A DNA stretch of 13,724 nucleotides from Firmicutes bacterium UBA5499 (GTDB lineage Bacteria > Bacillota > DTU084). Below, one piece after another: positions 1-7,557 of this stretch (the stretch's first letter is position 1; each line of letters begins with the position of its first letter). Location: the NCBI GenBank assembly GCA_002426275.1, contig DIPB01000189.1:1-13724 (forward strand), in the 5' to 3' direction. A program made the position numbers and the translations under genes. A model generated the notes under the pieces. That model saw only the letters and a program-made list of their open reading frames with translations, made no database searches and was not told the DNA's origin.

Positions 1-1890
1 GTTTTAAGCGCTGATTCTCAAGTCGCTCTGCAGGTGAAAGACAGCGCTGGAAGCGTTTGCAAAACAGTGACTGATGCGCTCGCTTTAACTTCAGGTGAAC
101 ACACGTTAACCTGGGATGGGACGGATGCCAACTCGCAGTTGGTAGCGGAAGGCGTTTATAAACTTTGTCTTTGGTTAGAAGCGGAACCGGATCTAGGTCA
201 GACAGCTGAAGTTATGGTGAAGTTAACCGCGCCTGCCGCACCGAGTGGTCTAGCGCCAAGCGGAATCATCGCAAATGGTAATCCTCATTTTCAGTGGGAA
301 GGGAAAGCCGAAGCGCAATATTATGTTCTGGAGCTAGCTTCAGATTCTGAGTTTCAGCGGCCGTTTAAATATGTCCGCAGCCTGACAAACGAATATGCTT
401 ACCGCGGAACTCTCTGGGACGCTGCCAGAAATTTAGTCGTTAATTATAGTTTTGAAAACGGTTTTGCCGGGTGGTGGTATGAAGCGCGCGGTGGCGCCAA
501 GACCACGGCTCAAATCTCTCACGGCGTTAGCAGCGACGGTATGGGCTCAGTTTGTTTAATTAACAATTCTGGTTTCGCTTCCGGAACCTATGGACGTTTG
601 CAAGCTGCACAAGCAATTTCTGTGCAGCCGAATACCACATATGTTATGCGCGCTTATGTCAAAGGAGTTAACGTGGGAGCCGGAAGTCATTTTACCGATT
701 GGAATTCTTATCAATTCGGCATTCCCGCCGGAACTTACGATTGGCAAGCAGTTGAAGCGACATTTAAGACAAAAGTCGCACAAACTACGCTCACTATTGG
801 CTTGAATTTAATTAGAGAAGCTGAACGACTATGGATTGACCAAATCGAATTGTTTCAGGCGGACGATCAGAGTCTGCCGCAGAAGAGTTATTGGTGGAGG
901 GTCAAAGTTGTAGATCTGGCTGGACTTGCCTCTGCTTGGAGCGCTCCGCTGGCCTTTGAATTAGCACCTTTCGTAGCAGTGGAAAGCAAAGGTGTCATTT
1001 CGCCAGGCCAGAGCGGAGAAAATGGTAAACTTGTAGTCAATTTCATCGCTCTTGATTCAGGAGAGGTTGTTTATCAGATCGCCGACAAGTCTCAAAGCGT
1101 ATTGGTAACTCTGGGGTCGGAGATTGTCGCTCCAGGTTTTCATGTTTCAATGCCCTGGAATGGCTACTTAACAGGGCAAGTGGCTAGTGAAGGCAGCTAT
1201 TTCTATAAAGTCACGAATCTCGACTTTGGTTATTCAGCTTTAGTACCGATAATCGTAGACATGACGCCACCGGCGGAAACGCCGGCTTTGCTGACGCCGC
1301 AAAATGAAAGTCTGGTTGCCGAAAATCCCACCTTGGCCTGGAGCATAGTTACAGATGAACTCACGCCAGTGCGCTATCTTGTTGAGCGGTCAGAGGATCC
1401 GAAGTTTGCGCAGGGAGTGAGAACAGAGCTGGTAGATATTAATCATTTTAAATTCCCTGAGGAACTGGTCGCCGGCCAGAAGTGGTATTGGAGAATCACG
1501 GCGCAAGATCAGGCTGGAAACCGTGGGAAAACATCAAGCGTTTTCTCATTTCAAGCGGCGAATTTACAGGAAGAGCAGTACAATGTGAAACTGGGCCTAT
1601 TCAATTATTATTTTGGGCCTTTGCCACTGCTGCCGGGTCAAAATGGTTTCCTTCAGTTTACATTAGTAGGTCAGGCCAAGGTCGCGGCGAAAGTCTACAA
1701 TTTGAGGGGCAGATTAGTGAAAACGCTTCTCCCGGAAGCTTTCTTGCCTGCAGGCGATCATAGTCTGCCTTGGGGTGGCGACGATCAAGCGGGTCGTTTA
1801 TTGCGGGAAGGACCATATGTGATTATCTTAACAGCCCGGACAGAACTGGAGAAGACCAAGAAAGTAATTCCCATCATCATCATTCGCTGA
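1..1890 (+). CDS. Modular surface protein: FlgD-type Ig and FN3-like domains with a nested CBM4/9-like module (5' partial)
   Basis: The reading frame is open from base 1, so the true start lies upstream; 629 residues are visible. Domains by visible residue: FlgD-type Ig 1-76 (ends in a WDG-to-GVY pattern); FN3-like 77-144; a CBM4/9-like jelly roll 145-286 (NYSFENG start, TDW and GTYDW motifs, LWIDQIEL end); the rest of the FN3-like domain 287-322 (YWWRV, DLAGLASAWS); FlgD-type Ig 323-420; a complete FN3-like domain 421-520 (YWRITAQDQAGN); FlgD-type Ig 527-629. The last domain (YNLRGRLVKTL, PAGDHSLPW, then a basic stretch and PIIIIR) resembles the C-terminal sorting or anchoring domains of outer-membrane secreted proteins. 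No catalytic domain is visible, so a binding or structural surface role is inferred. Any enzymatic part would lie upstream. The next gene follows after 18 bases. Confidence 0.8.
   Translation, partial: VLSADSQVALQVKDSAGSVCKTVTDALALTSGEHTLTWDGTDANSQLVAEGVYKLCLWLEAEPDLGQTAEVMVKLTAPAAPSGLAPSGIIANGNPHFQWEGKAEAQYYVLELASDSEFQRPFKYVRSLTNEYAYRGTLWDAARNLVVNYSFENGFAGWWYEARGGAKTTAQISHGVSSDGMGSVCLINNSGFASGTYGRLQAAQAISVQPNTTYVMRAYVKGVNVGAGSHFTDWNSYQFGIPAGTYDWQAVEATFKTKVAQTTLTIGLNLIREAERLWIDQIELFQADDQSLPQKSYWWRVKVVDLAGLASAWSAPLAFELAPFVAVESKGVISPGQSGENGKLVVNFIALDSGEVVYQIADKSQSVLVTLGSEIVAPGFHVSMPWNGYLTGQVASEGSYFYKVTNLDFGYSALVPIIVDMTPPAETPALLTPQNESLVAENPTLAWSIVTDELTPVRYLVERSEDPKFAQGVRTELVDINHFKFPEELVAGQKWYWRITAQDQAGNRGKTSSVFSFQAANLQEEQYNVKLGLFNYYFGPLPLLPGQNGFLQFTLVGQAKVAAKVYNLRGRLVKTLLPEAFLPAGDHSLPWGGDDQAGRLLREGPYVIILTARTELEKTKKVIPIIIIR
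433..858 (+). repeat. Shared CBM4/9-like module, copy 1 (nested)
   Basis: This module-level repeat lies in the surface protein. Its motifs FTDWNSYQFGIPAGTYDW and LWIDQIEL recur in two later genes. It splits an FN3-like domain. Confidence 0.75.
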
Positions 1891-1895
1891 GAAAA

Positions 1896-1902
1896 GAGGT
1901 GA
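1896..1902 (+). promoter_or_regulatory. Ribosome binding site for the two-module CBM gene
   Basis: GAGGTGA lies 6 bases before the TTG at 1909. An in-frame TGA overlaps its end, so it fixes the TTG as the start. Confidence 0.7.
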
Positions 1903-1908
1903 GCGGGC

Positions 1909-2949
1909 TTGCCGGTTTGGCGACGTTTGTTTCCTATAGTAGTCTTTTTGTTCATTTTGTCGGGAGGGTTAGTGACTGCGAATCCACTCTTAATTAATAA
2001 TTTTGAAAGTAAGCAAGAGTTTGCTTACTGGCAGGTGAGTTACAGTCAGACAGGAAAGGCCAGCTTTACGCAGACAGTTGCGCAACCGCTAGCTGGTGCG
2101 GGAGCTGCGGAATGTATTTTTATCATTTATGATCATAGTCGCTCTGAAAGTCTACGCTGTCAGAGGAGGCTAAATTTGCCCCGCGACCAGAATTACATCT
2201 TATCTTTCGGGATCTATCCGTTTTCATCAGCCCCACTGAATCTTGAGCTTTCCGGCAGCAATGGGGTAGTTATCGCTGCCAAGCTGAAGCTTCAGCCTGG
2301 TCGCTGGCAGAAAATCGGGATTCCGCTTTTTGATGCGCAAGGGCCTGTGGACCAGATTACGAACATAGCCTTTTGGCTCAATAGCGCTGATTGTGCTGAG
2401 ATTCCGCAAACTATTGTCTATTTGCTGGATGAGCTCAGATTGGTTCGTCCAGTTACAAAAGCGGACTACCAGGTTCCTGACTTGTGGTATCAACTTAGAG
2501 ATCCTGGCAGATTCGTTAATGTGGTCAATAACGCCGGTTTTGAAACGGGGACGACTAATTGGAACATGGGGATCTCAGGCGGCGCTCAGATTGAATATCA
2601 GATTGTGGCGGACGGATATCAAGGAAGTGCGCTCCTATTAACAAATAATAGCCCTAAAGAGCCCAATGTTTACGGACGCCTCACCCAGCAAGTGGCTGTC
2701 AAGCCCAACACGACTTATTGTTTAAGCATGTTTATCAAAGCTACAAATGTGGGGGAAGGAAATCACCTGACAGATTGGGGAACATATATGTTCGGGATCC
2801 CAGGCGGTACTTACGACTGGAGAAAATTTGATTTTGTTTTTAAGACCAAACCAGGACAAAGCAGTCTCACTTTGGGGTTAAATTGCGTTGAGAAAACGGA
2901 ACAGCTCTATCTGGATAACATTTCCTTATTAGAGCAGACTGATAAATAA
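1909..2949 (+). CDS. Secreted two-module carbohydrate-binding protein (jelly roll + CBM4/9-like)
   Basis: A 346-residue protein beginning at TTG. An in-frame TGA lies at 1900-1902, a GAGGTGA ribosome site ends 6 bases before the TTG, and the signal peptide needs this start (basic VWRR, hydrophobic core, cleavage near LVTA|N at residue 24). Residues 25-180 form a beta-rich module (NNFES start, LLDELRLVRP end) resembling CBM11/CIA30-type galactose-binding folds. Residues 202-346 form a CBM4/9-like module with the same YGRL, LTDW and GGTYDW motifs as in the neighbouring surface protein and the first hydrolase. It has no catalytic domain or membrane anchor. It probably binds glycan outside the cytoplasm, presenting substrate or acting as an accessory to the enzymes downstream. 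The fold call for the first module is tentative; the second is clear from the internal comparison. Confidence 0.8.
   Translation: MPVWRRLFPIVVFLFILSGGLVTANPLLINNFESKQEFAYWQVSYSQTGKASFTQTVAQPLAGAGAAECIFIIYDHSRSESLRCQRRLNLPRDQNYILSFGIYPFSSAPLNLELSGSNGVVIAAKLKLQPGRWQKIGIPLFDAQGPVDQITNIAFWLNSADCAEIPQTIVYLLDELRLVRPVTKADYQVPDLWYQLRDPGRFVNVVNNAGFETGTTNWNMGISGGAQIEYQIVADGYQGSALLLTNNSPKEPNVYGRLTQQVAVKPNTTYCLSMFIKATNVGEGNHLTDWGTYMFGIPGGTYDWRKFDFVFKTKPGQSSLTLGLNCVEKTEQLYLDNISLLEQTDK
2512..2946 (+). repeat. Shared CBM4/9-like module, copy 2
   Basis: This copy is at the C-terminus of the two-module secreted protein. It carries YGRL, LTDWGTYMFGIPGGTYDW and LYLDNISL, and is visibly closest to copy 1. Confidence 0.75.
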
Positions 2950-2952
2950 GCA

Positions 2953-2963
2953 AGGGGGGGATC
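2953..2963 (+). promoter_or_regulatory. Ribosome binding site with a seven-G tract
   Basis: A run of seven G (2954-2960) followed by ATC precedes the TTG at 2967 of the PorV-like gene. The spacing is right for a ribosome site, but the homopolymer is unusual. Confidence 0.6.
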
Positions 2964-2966
2964 GCG

Positions 2967-3884
2967 TTGAAGTTGCGTTATCACGTGCTCTGCATTTTCA
3001 GCGTTTTTGCAGTTTTAGCCAGCTGTGCCTTTGCAACGGATCTGTCCGATGAACGTGGCGCATTTGCTTGGCCAGTGATTGGGGCAAGAGCAGTTAGCCT
3101 AGGCGGCGCATATACAGCTTTGGCTGACGGAGCTGAAGCAGTGACTTGGAATCCGGCGGGCTTAATGCAAGTAATGGCACCAGAGCTTTCAACTATGTAC
3201 AAAGGAGTTTATGAGCTGGACGCTGCCTTGGCGATAATCAATTATGCTCTGCCTGTTAGTGAGAATTTCACGTTCGGTGCCGGGATCGGGAACTTGGATT
3301 TGTCCAAGGTTTATGGCTTTACTTATACGGAAAAGTTGTATACAGGAAGCTTGGCTTGGACATTGAAAATGCCTTTTTTACAAGCAACTTTTTTGAACGA
3401 TAAATTTGACCTAGGAAGTAACGTTAAATATTATGCCTCTGATACCGTTACCCCTAATCTCAGAAGCAAATCGCGCGGTTTTGGGGTGGACGTCGGAATC
3501 ATTTATCAACCTGTAAAAAGGCTGAATTTGGCTTATACAGTAAAAGACCTGATGACAAATCTGACCTGGAAAAGGACGATTGATACCGTAGAGAGTAAGC
3601 ATCGGGAAAAAATTATTCCCGAACATAGTTTTGGCTTGGCCTGGCATGTTTCCCCCCGAACGGTGTTTGCTTATAGTCAAAGTTGGTTTGGAAAGGCAGC
3701 TTGTGACTATCATGTGGGTGTAGAGCACCGGTTGGATCAGCAATTAGCTGTGCGCTTAGGCTACAACGACGGTAATTTGAGCGCCGGTATAGGTTTGCGT
3801 AAACGAAGTTGGCAGCTTGACTATTGTTTTATGACGCATCTTCTAGGCGATGATCAGCAATTAACTTTCAGCATTCGCTTGTAA
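2967..3884 (+). CDS. PorV/UPF0164-like outer-membrane beta-barrel protein
   Basis: A 305-residue protein with a signal peptide (residues 1 to about 23, cleavage near CAFA|T). After it comes the family hallmark GARAVSLGGAYTALADG followed by WNPAGL (residues 39-66), seen in PorV/PorQ, UPF0164 and FadL-like barrels. The rest alternates amphipathic strands and turns, as expected of a barrel of about 14 strands. PorV is the outer-membrane shuttle of type IX secretion in Bacteroidetes, but UPF0164 relatives occur without that system, so the role here is open. The TTG start is preceded by a very G-rich ribosome site and is needed for the signal peptide. LASC at residues 17-20 also fits a lipobox, although a barrel makes ordinary signal peptidase cleavage likelier. 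The gene starts 17 bases after its upstream neighbour and 38 before the next. Confidence 0.78.
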   Translation: MKLRYHVLCIFSVFAVLASCAFATDLSDERGAFAWPVIGARAVSLGGAYTALADGAEAVTWNPAGLMQVMAPELSTMYKGVYELDAALAIINYALPVSENFTFGAGIGNLDLSKVYGFTYTEKLYTGSLAWTLKMPFLQATFLNDKFDLGSNVKYYASDTVTPNLRSKSRGFGVDVGIIYQPVKRLNLAYTVKDLMTNLTWKRTIDTVESKHREKIIPEHSFGLAWHVSPRTVFAYSQSWFGKAACDYHVGVEHRLDQQLAVRLGYNDGNLSAGIGLRKRSWQLDYCFMTHLLGDDQQLTFSIRL

Positions 3885-3902
3885 GGCTCAGGAATCATTG
3901 AG

Positions 3903-3911
3903 AAAGGAGGG
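3903..3911 (+). promoter_or_regulatory. Ribosome binding site of the first large barrel gene
   Basis: AAAGGAGGG is a near-perfect site, 11 bases before the GTG at 3923. The spacing is long, but a TGA at 3914 excludes earlier in-frame starts. Confidence 0.65.
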
Positions 3912-3922
3912 ACTGAGACGGC

Positions 3923-5662
3923 GTGTTTAATCAATGGATCATTAAAAGAGCTATAAAGTTGTTTCCTCTGCTCTTTATTTTGCTACTTCCTGCGGAAGTG
4001 ATTCTAGCTTCAGAAGCGTCGCTTAGCAAACAGCTAGCAGGGAGCCTCTTTACAGATTGGTTAGAGCAGGTTATTGCAGTCAGCGATCTGGAAATTAAAA
4101 TCCCCCTTGTGAAACTGAAAGCCGAAGAGCGACTCTTGCCTGAAGAGCTTGAGGTTTTAAGGCGTTGGCTGGATAGTTCGCGGGAAAAGTTGGCAAAAGC
4201 AGATCTTCAGCTGGCTCAATTGGAAGAGATGCTTGATGAAGCTGAAAGGCGACTTAAGCTGCCGCTTAGTTTGAGCTCAACATCATATTTGCGCGGCAAT
4301 TATGGCCAGAGCAAATCCTTTAATCTCACCCATGAATTATTTTTGCGGGCAAATCCCATTCAAGGGGTGAGCCTCTATAGCAAAATCAGCACAGATCATA
4401 ATATTGGACAGTGGGCCTTACGAAATCCCAGTTTGCACGAACTGACCATTTCCGTTCAATTTCCCAAAGTCGCTTCTGTTGCTGGTTGGGTTGTTTACCG
4501 TCATGGTCCCCTATTGATGCAAAGAAGGGTTGATAAGGACGAAGAGAACCAAGATCCTTCTAGGGGATTTTATGGTCTGAAGCTAAATGGCCGGCAACAA
4601 AAGCTTGGTTGGACGCTCACTTTAATTCCACTTTCGCTAGGAAAAGGAATCAATTATGATCGTTATTTGACTATGGCCACCGCTAATGTGAATTTGCCCA
4701 GCGACGGGCAAGGAAGCTTATTTTATCTCAGAGAATTTTCAGATCTTGCTTCTGCATCTCAGGGTAGTATCACAGCTGCTTCAAACATCATCTATGCGCT
4801 TAAGCTCAATGGCAGCTGGAATTTATTGGGCAGAGCCTGGAAGGCTGATGGGCAGTTTATCTATAATGAATACGATGCTCAAATTCTAAAAGAGCCGGGT
4901 GCCAGAAAGGCGTTTGTCTATGATTTTAATGCGGAAACCAAGCTCTCCAGTGGCAAGCTAACCGTCCATTCTCAACGGATCGATCCAAGTTACGAAAACC
5001 CATATAGCCTGGTTAGAAATCTCGACGATGAAGGCGCATATATTTATCGGTACGAAGAACCTGAGTACAGCTGGGAAGAAGAACCTTATATCCGTAATTG
5101 GCAGCAAAACGTCGTCGGCCTGCACGAATTCAAGATCGCTAAAGCTTTAAACTTAAGCTTGGAAATGAAGAAAATAAATGAGATAAGGCCAAGTGTGGCA
5201 GGGCTTCCGCGACATTATGGCCACTTGGCAGTGCAGACAGATAGCACTCTGTTCAAAAAAATAAGCTGCTCCCTTTTGGCAAAAAACTATTACACCCGAC
5301 GCGATGATGATGCTGATACCTTAGATGAAGATCCAGTGGCTATTGATTGTTTACAGCGAGAAGTTGCCTTCGGCTACGGGCCGATGCAATTGGGCCTTCG
5401 CTACTTATGGACGGCTGGAATCGATAGGCTGCAAGTAGTGAAACAATTTGAAAAAGAAGCGTGGCTGAATTTCCATAAACGTTTGGGCGCAGTAAACGTG
5501 GAATTAAATCTCAAACAGAAACAAGCTGAAAATACCGAGCTTGAATTGTATTTGCGAAGAGCGCTGACAGATAAACTGAACCTCTCAGTCAGGCAAGAGG
5601 TAACGTGGCAAGCTGCTAAGGCCAGTAAACAACTTTACGCAGTTATTACCGCACGGTTTTAA
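3923..5662 (+). CDS. Putative outer-membrane beta-barrel protein with N-terminal coiled coil
   Basis: I do not recognise a named family. The 579-residue product has a signal peptide (basic IIKRAIK, then a Leu/Phe-rich core, cleavage near VILA|S at residue 29). Residues about 72-111 form a strongly charged coiled coil with Leu heptads (LPEELEVLRRWLDSSREKL onwards). From about 112 the sequence turns into alternating beta strands and ends in VITARF, a terminal Phe typical of barrel proteins handled by the BAM machinery. Predicted loops are acidic, for example residues 461-470 with seven Asp/Glu. The layout, helical periplasmic stalk then barrel, recalls diderm Firmicutes OmpM-type proteins but no SLH domain is visible. 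GTG is the first possible start after an in-frame TGA at 3914-3916. It probably works with the next, similarly built gene. Confidence 0.65.
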   Translation: MFNQWIIKRAIKLFPLLFILLLPAEVILASEASLSKQLAGSLFTDWLEQVIAVSDLEIKIPLVKLKAEERLLPEELEVLRRWLDSSREKLAKADLQLAQLEEMLDEAERRLKLPLSLSSTSYLRGNYGQSKSFNLTHELFLRANPIQGVSLYSKISTDHNIGQWALRNPSLHELTISVQFPKVASVAGWVVYRHGPLLMQRRVDKDEENQDPSRGFYGLKLNGRQQKLGWTLTLIPLSLGKGINYDRYLTMATANVNLPSDGQGSLFYLREFSDLASASQGSITAASNIIYALKLNGSWNLLGRAWKADGQFIYNEYDAQILKEPGARKAFVYDFNAETKLSSGKLTVHSQRIDPSYENPYSLVRNLDDEGAYIYRYEEPEYSWEEEPYIRNWQQNVVGLHEFKIAKALNLSLEMKKINEIRPSVAGLPRHYGHLAVQTDSTLFKKISCSLLAKNYYTRRDDDADTLDEDPVAIDCLQREVAFGYGPMQLGLRYLWTAGIDRLQVVKQFEKEAWLNFHKRLGAVNVELNLKQKQAENTELELYLRRALTDKLNLSVRQEVTWQAAKASKQLYAVITARF

Positions 5663-5669
5663 GGGGGAG
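5661..5669 (+). promoter_or_regulatory. Ribosome binding site overlapping a stop codon
   Basis: AAGGGGGAG starts within the TAA (5660-5662) of the preceding barrel gene and lies 7 bases before the GTG at 5677. This suggests translational coupling of the two barrel genes. Confidence 0.65.
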
Positions 5670-5676
5670 TGGGCCA

Positions 5677-7542
5677 GTGAAGTTATTAAATCGTTTGTGT
5701 ATCGCCTGTTTGACGAGCTTTTTGTTCTTGACGGGAGTACAAGGACAGGCAAGCCAAGAAGCGTTATTAACCCAGGCGACAGAGATTTTGAAAACATATG
5801 GATTGTGGGAGGAAACTCAAGCGGAAGATGCTGTCACAGCGGCGGAATTACAAAAAATGTTGCCGCAGCTTTTGGCGCTGATTGAGGATGCTATCGACAA
5901 AACCAAAGATCAATTTCGCATGGAAGTCAATCGGCGGATGCCCTCAAGCTGGCCGGAGGTGACTATAGCTGATCTCCAGAAGATCGAAACATTGTGCCAG
6001 CAGTTTGGCAATAAAGCCGACGAATTGCAGACCAGAATCTTGACAGCTGAACTGCGGCAAAGTTCTCTGGCTAATCGGGTCAATGCGCTGCGCTATGGGG
6101 GAAGGGGCAGAGTAAATCTGCTGAAGGTGGAGCTGGATGATCTAGAGCTGACAAATTACGATGGCACATCGCTGGATTATGATTATATTATCACCCAACC
6201 GCAGGCTAAAGGATTGAAATTCAGCCATTGGTGGAATTTGCAGCTTGAGAGTAGACCTAATCCGGACTTTCTGGTCCGTGGCGATTGGCTACTGAATAAA
6301 GTCTTCGGTGGTAGCGGCGGAATTTCTCTCCGCGGCGTTGATGTCGAGGCCAAGCTGGATTTCGGCAACCTCTCTTTAGGACGGAAAGCTGTAATTTTTA
6401 CGCCGTTAACCTTGGATTATCGAGGTTATGGCAGCTATGAGGAAGCGAGCATCTTTAGGGCTGAACGAGCGGAGAAAGCTTCCGACAAGGGATGGGAATA
6501 TGGCCGGGTCTTTGAAGGCGCCTTTTTTGAACAACAGCGCCCTAATTCCGATCTCATAGCTTTAGCGTCAAGGATCAGCTCGTCGCCTTATGAGCGTTGG
6601 GCCTTTGGTGGACAGAGTTCCATCTATTTCAATTCTAAGGCCAGTGGAGGAATTAGCCTCATTTCAATTACAGATGATTCCAGTCGCGGGAGATTGACCG
6701 GCAGCGCACCGATGGCTAATCGTGTGGTCAGCATTGATGGGCTTCTTTCAGGTCCGCGAGGGATCTCGCTTGATGGCGAACTAGCGATGAGTAGATATGA
6801 TCAAGACGTACTGACCGATACCATAGCCGCCCGCCAGCCAGCAATAGAGGATCGGGCTTGGACTTTGGGCTTAGCTATACCAATGGACAGATTTACTCTA
6901 GAGGCAAAGTACAATTATGTTGGTCCGGATTACGTTGCTCTTGGCGCACAAGCGACGGATCTCACTTTGCTGAGTTTGAACAGGGATAAAGAATTCAGCA
7001 GCCTTGAACATTCATTCCCGTCAGATCTCGATTCAGAGTTGTTTTCGAACCGGCGCGGCTATAATGTTCTATTGTCAGGGAATTTTTATCAGCGTAGCGT
7101 TAGATTAACATACCATCAGGCCGGAGAAGAACAGCTTCTGCCAGAAACATTAGTGGATGAGGTATCTGCCCTTCATCGCATCAGGGAAAAAGGTTTTGCT
7201 TGCAGGTGGATCGTCACTCCTTTCCTTAGTTTGGTCGGCGCTACCACTAAAGTGGAGATTAATCGGGCAGTAGCCGTTCGGAGTTGGACCCGGCAGACTT
7301 CGGACATTGGCGTTGATTTGGGATTGTCGCGCTGGACGACATTACTCTTAGGCTATAAGCAGATCACTCAAAGCGATTATGCGGCAAATCTGCTTTCGCA
7401 CCGGACGTTGTCTGCGGGCATAGATTATGCTTTGGGATCAGAAGCCGGCTTTTTAGCGAAATATAAGTTAGTTAATCTCCAACACGCAAATACGCAAAAA
7501 TCAGGTCGGGCGATAAGTCTGGAGAGTTATTTCCATTTTTAA
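5677..7542 (+). CDS. Putative outer-membrane beta-barrel protein with N-terminal helical domain
   Basis: The family is not recognised. The product has 621 residues. A signal peptide runs to about residue 25 (cleavage near VQGQA|S). Residues 26-137 are helical and charged, ending in a coiled-coil-like LANRVNALRYGGRGRVNLLK junction. From about 145 to 621 it is rich in amphipathic beta strands, and it ends in LESYFHF, an aromatic C-terminus usual in outer-membrane barrels. Overall plan matches the preceding gene (helical stalk, then barrel), though obvious sequence identity is limited, so they may be distant paralogues or partners. It could be a porin for oligosaccharides or an envelope-tethering protein. 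The GTG start has an AAGGGGGAG site 7 bases upstream that overlaps the previous stop codon. The next gene begins after 15 bases. Confidence 0.65.
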   Translation: MKLLNRLCIACLTSFLFLTGVQGQASQEALLTQATEILKTYGLWEETQAEDAVTAAELQKMLPQLLALIEDAIDKTKDQFRMEVNRRMPSSWPEVTIADLQKIETLCQQFGNKADELQTRILTAELRQSSLANRVNALRYGGRGRVNLLKVELDDLELTNYDGTSLDYDYIITQPQAKGLKFSHWWNLQLESRPNPDFLVRGDWLLNKVFGGSGGISLRGVDVEAKLDFGNLSLGRKAVIFTPLTLDYRGYGSYEEASIFRAERAEKASDKGWEYGRVFEGAFFEQQRPNSDLIALASRISSSPYERWAFGGQSSIYFNSKASGGISLISITDDSSRGRLTGSAPMANRVVSIDGLLSGPRGISLDGELAMSRYDQDVLTDTIAARQPAIEDRAWTLGLAIPMDRFTLEAKYNYVGPDYVALGAQATDLTLLSLNRDKEFSSLEHSFPSDLDSELFSNRRGYNVLLSGNFYQRSVRLTYHQAGEEQLLPETLVDEVSALHRIREKGFACRWIVTPFLSLVGATTKVEINRAVAVRSWTRQTSDIGVDLGLSRWTTLLLGYKQITQSDYAANLLSHRTLSAGIDYALGSEAGFLAKYKLVNLQHANTQKSGRAISLESYFHF

Positions 7543-7553
7543 GGAGAGGTGAT
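7541..7553 (+). promoter_or_regulatory. Ribosome binding site that decides the first hydrolase start
   Basis: AAGGAGAGGTGAT overlaps the TAA of the second barrel gene (7540-7542) and also contains an in-frame GTG (7549). Because the GTG lies inside the site, the TTG at 7558, 5 bases after GAGGTGA, is the likelier start. Confidence 0.7.
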
Positions 7554-7557
7554 AGGC

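Noticed and set aside
1872..1884. CATCATCATCATT resembling a cloned histidine tag
   Set aside because: In frame it reads PIIIIR before the stop; His codons arise only in another frame. It is a natural tail, not a vector artefact.
5740..6090. SLH (surface-layer homology) domain in the N-terminus of the second large barrel protein
   Set aside because: The region is helical and precedes a barrel as in OmpM, but no recognisable SLH signature is present.
7549..7557. GTG at 7549 as the start of the first hydrolase
   Set aside because: It is embedded in the ribosome binding sequence and would have only 2 bases of spacing from AAGGAG. TTG at 7558 has proper spacing and gives a good signal peptide.
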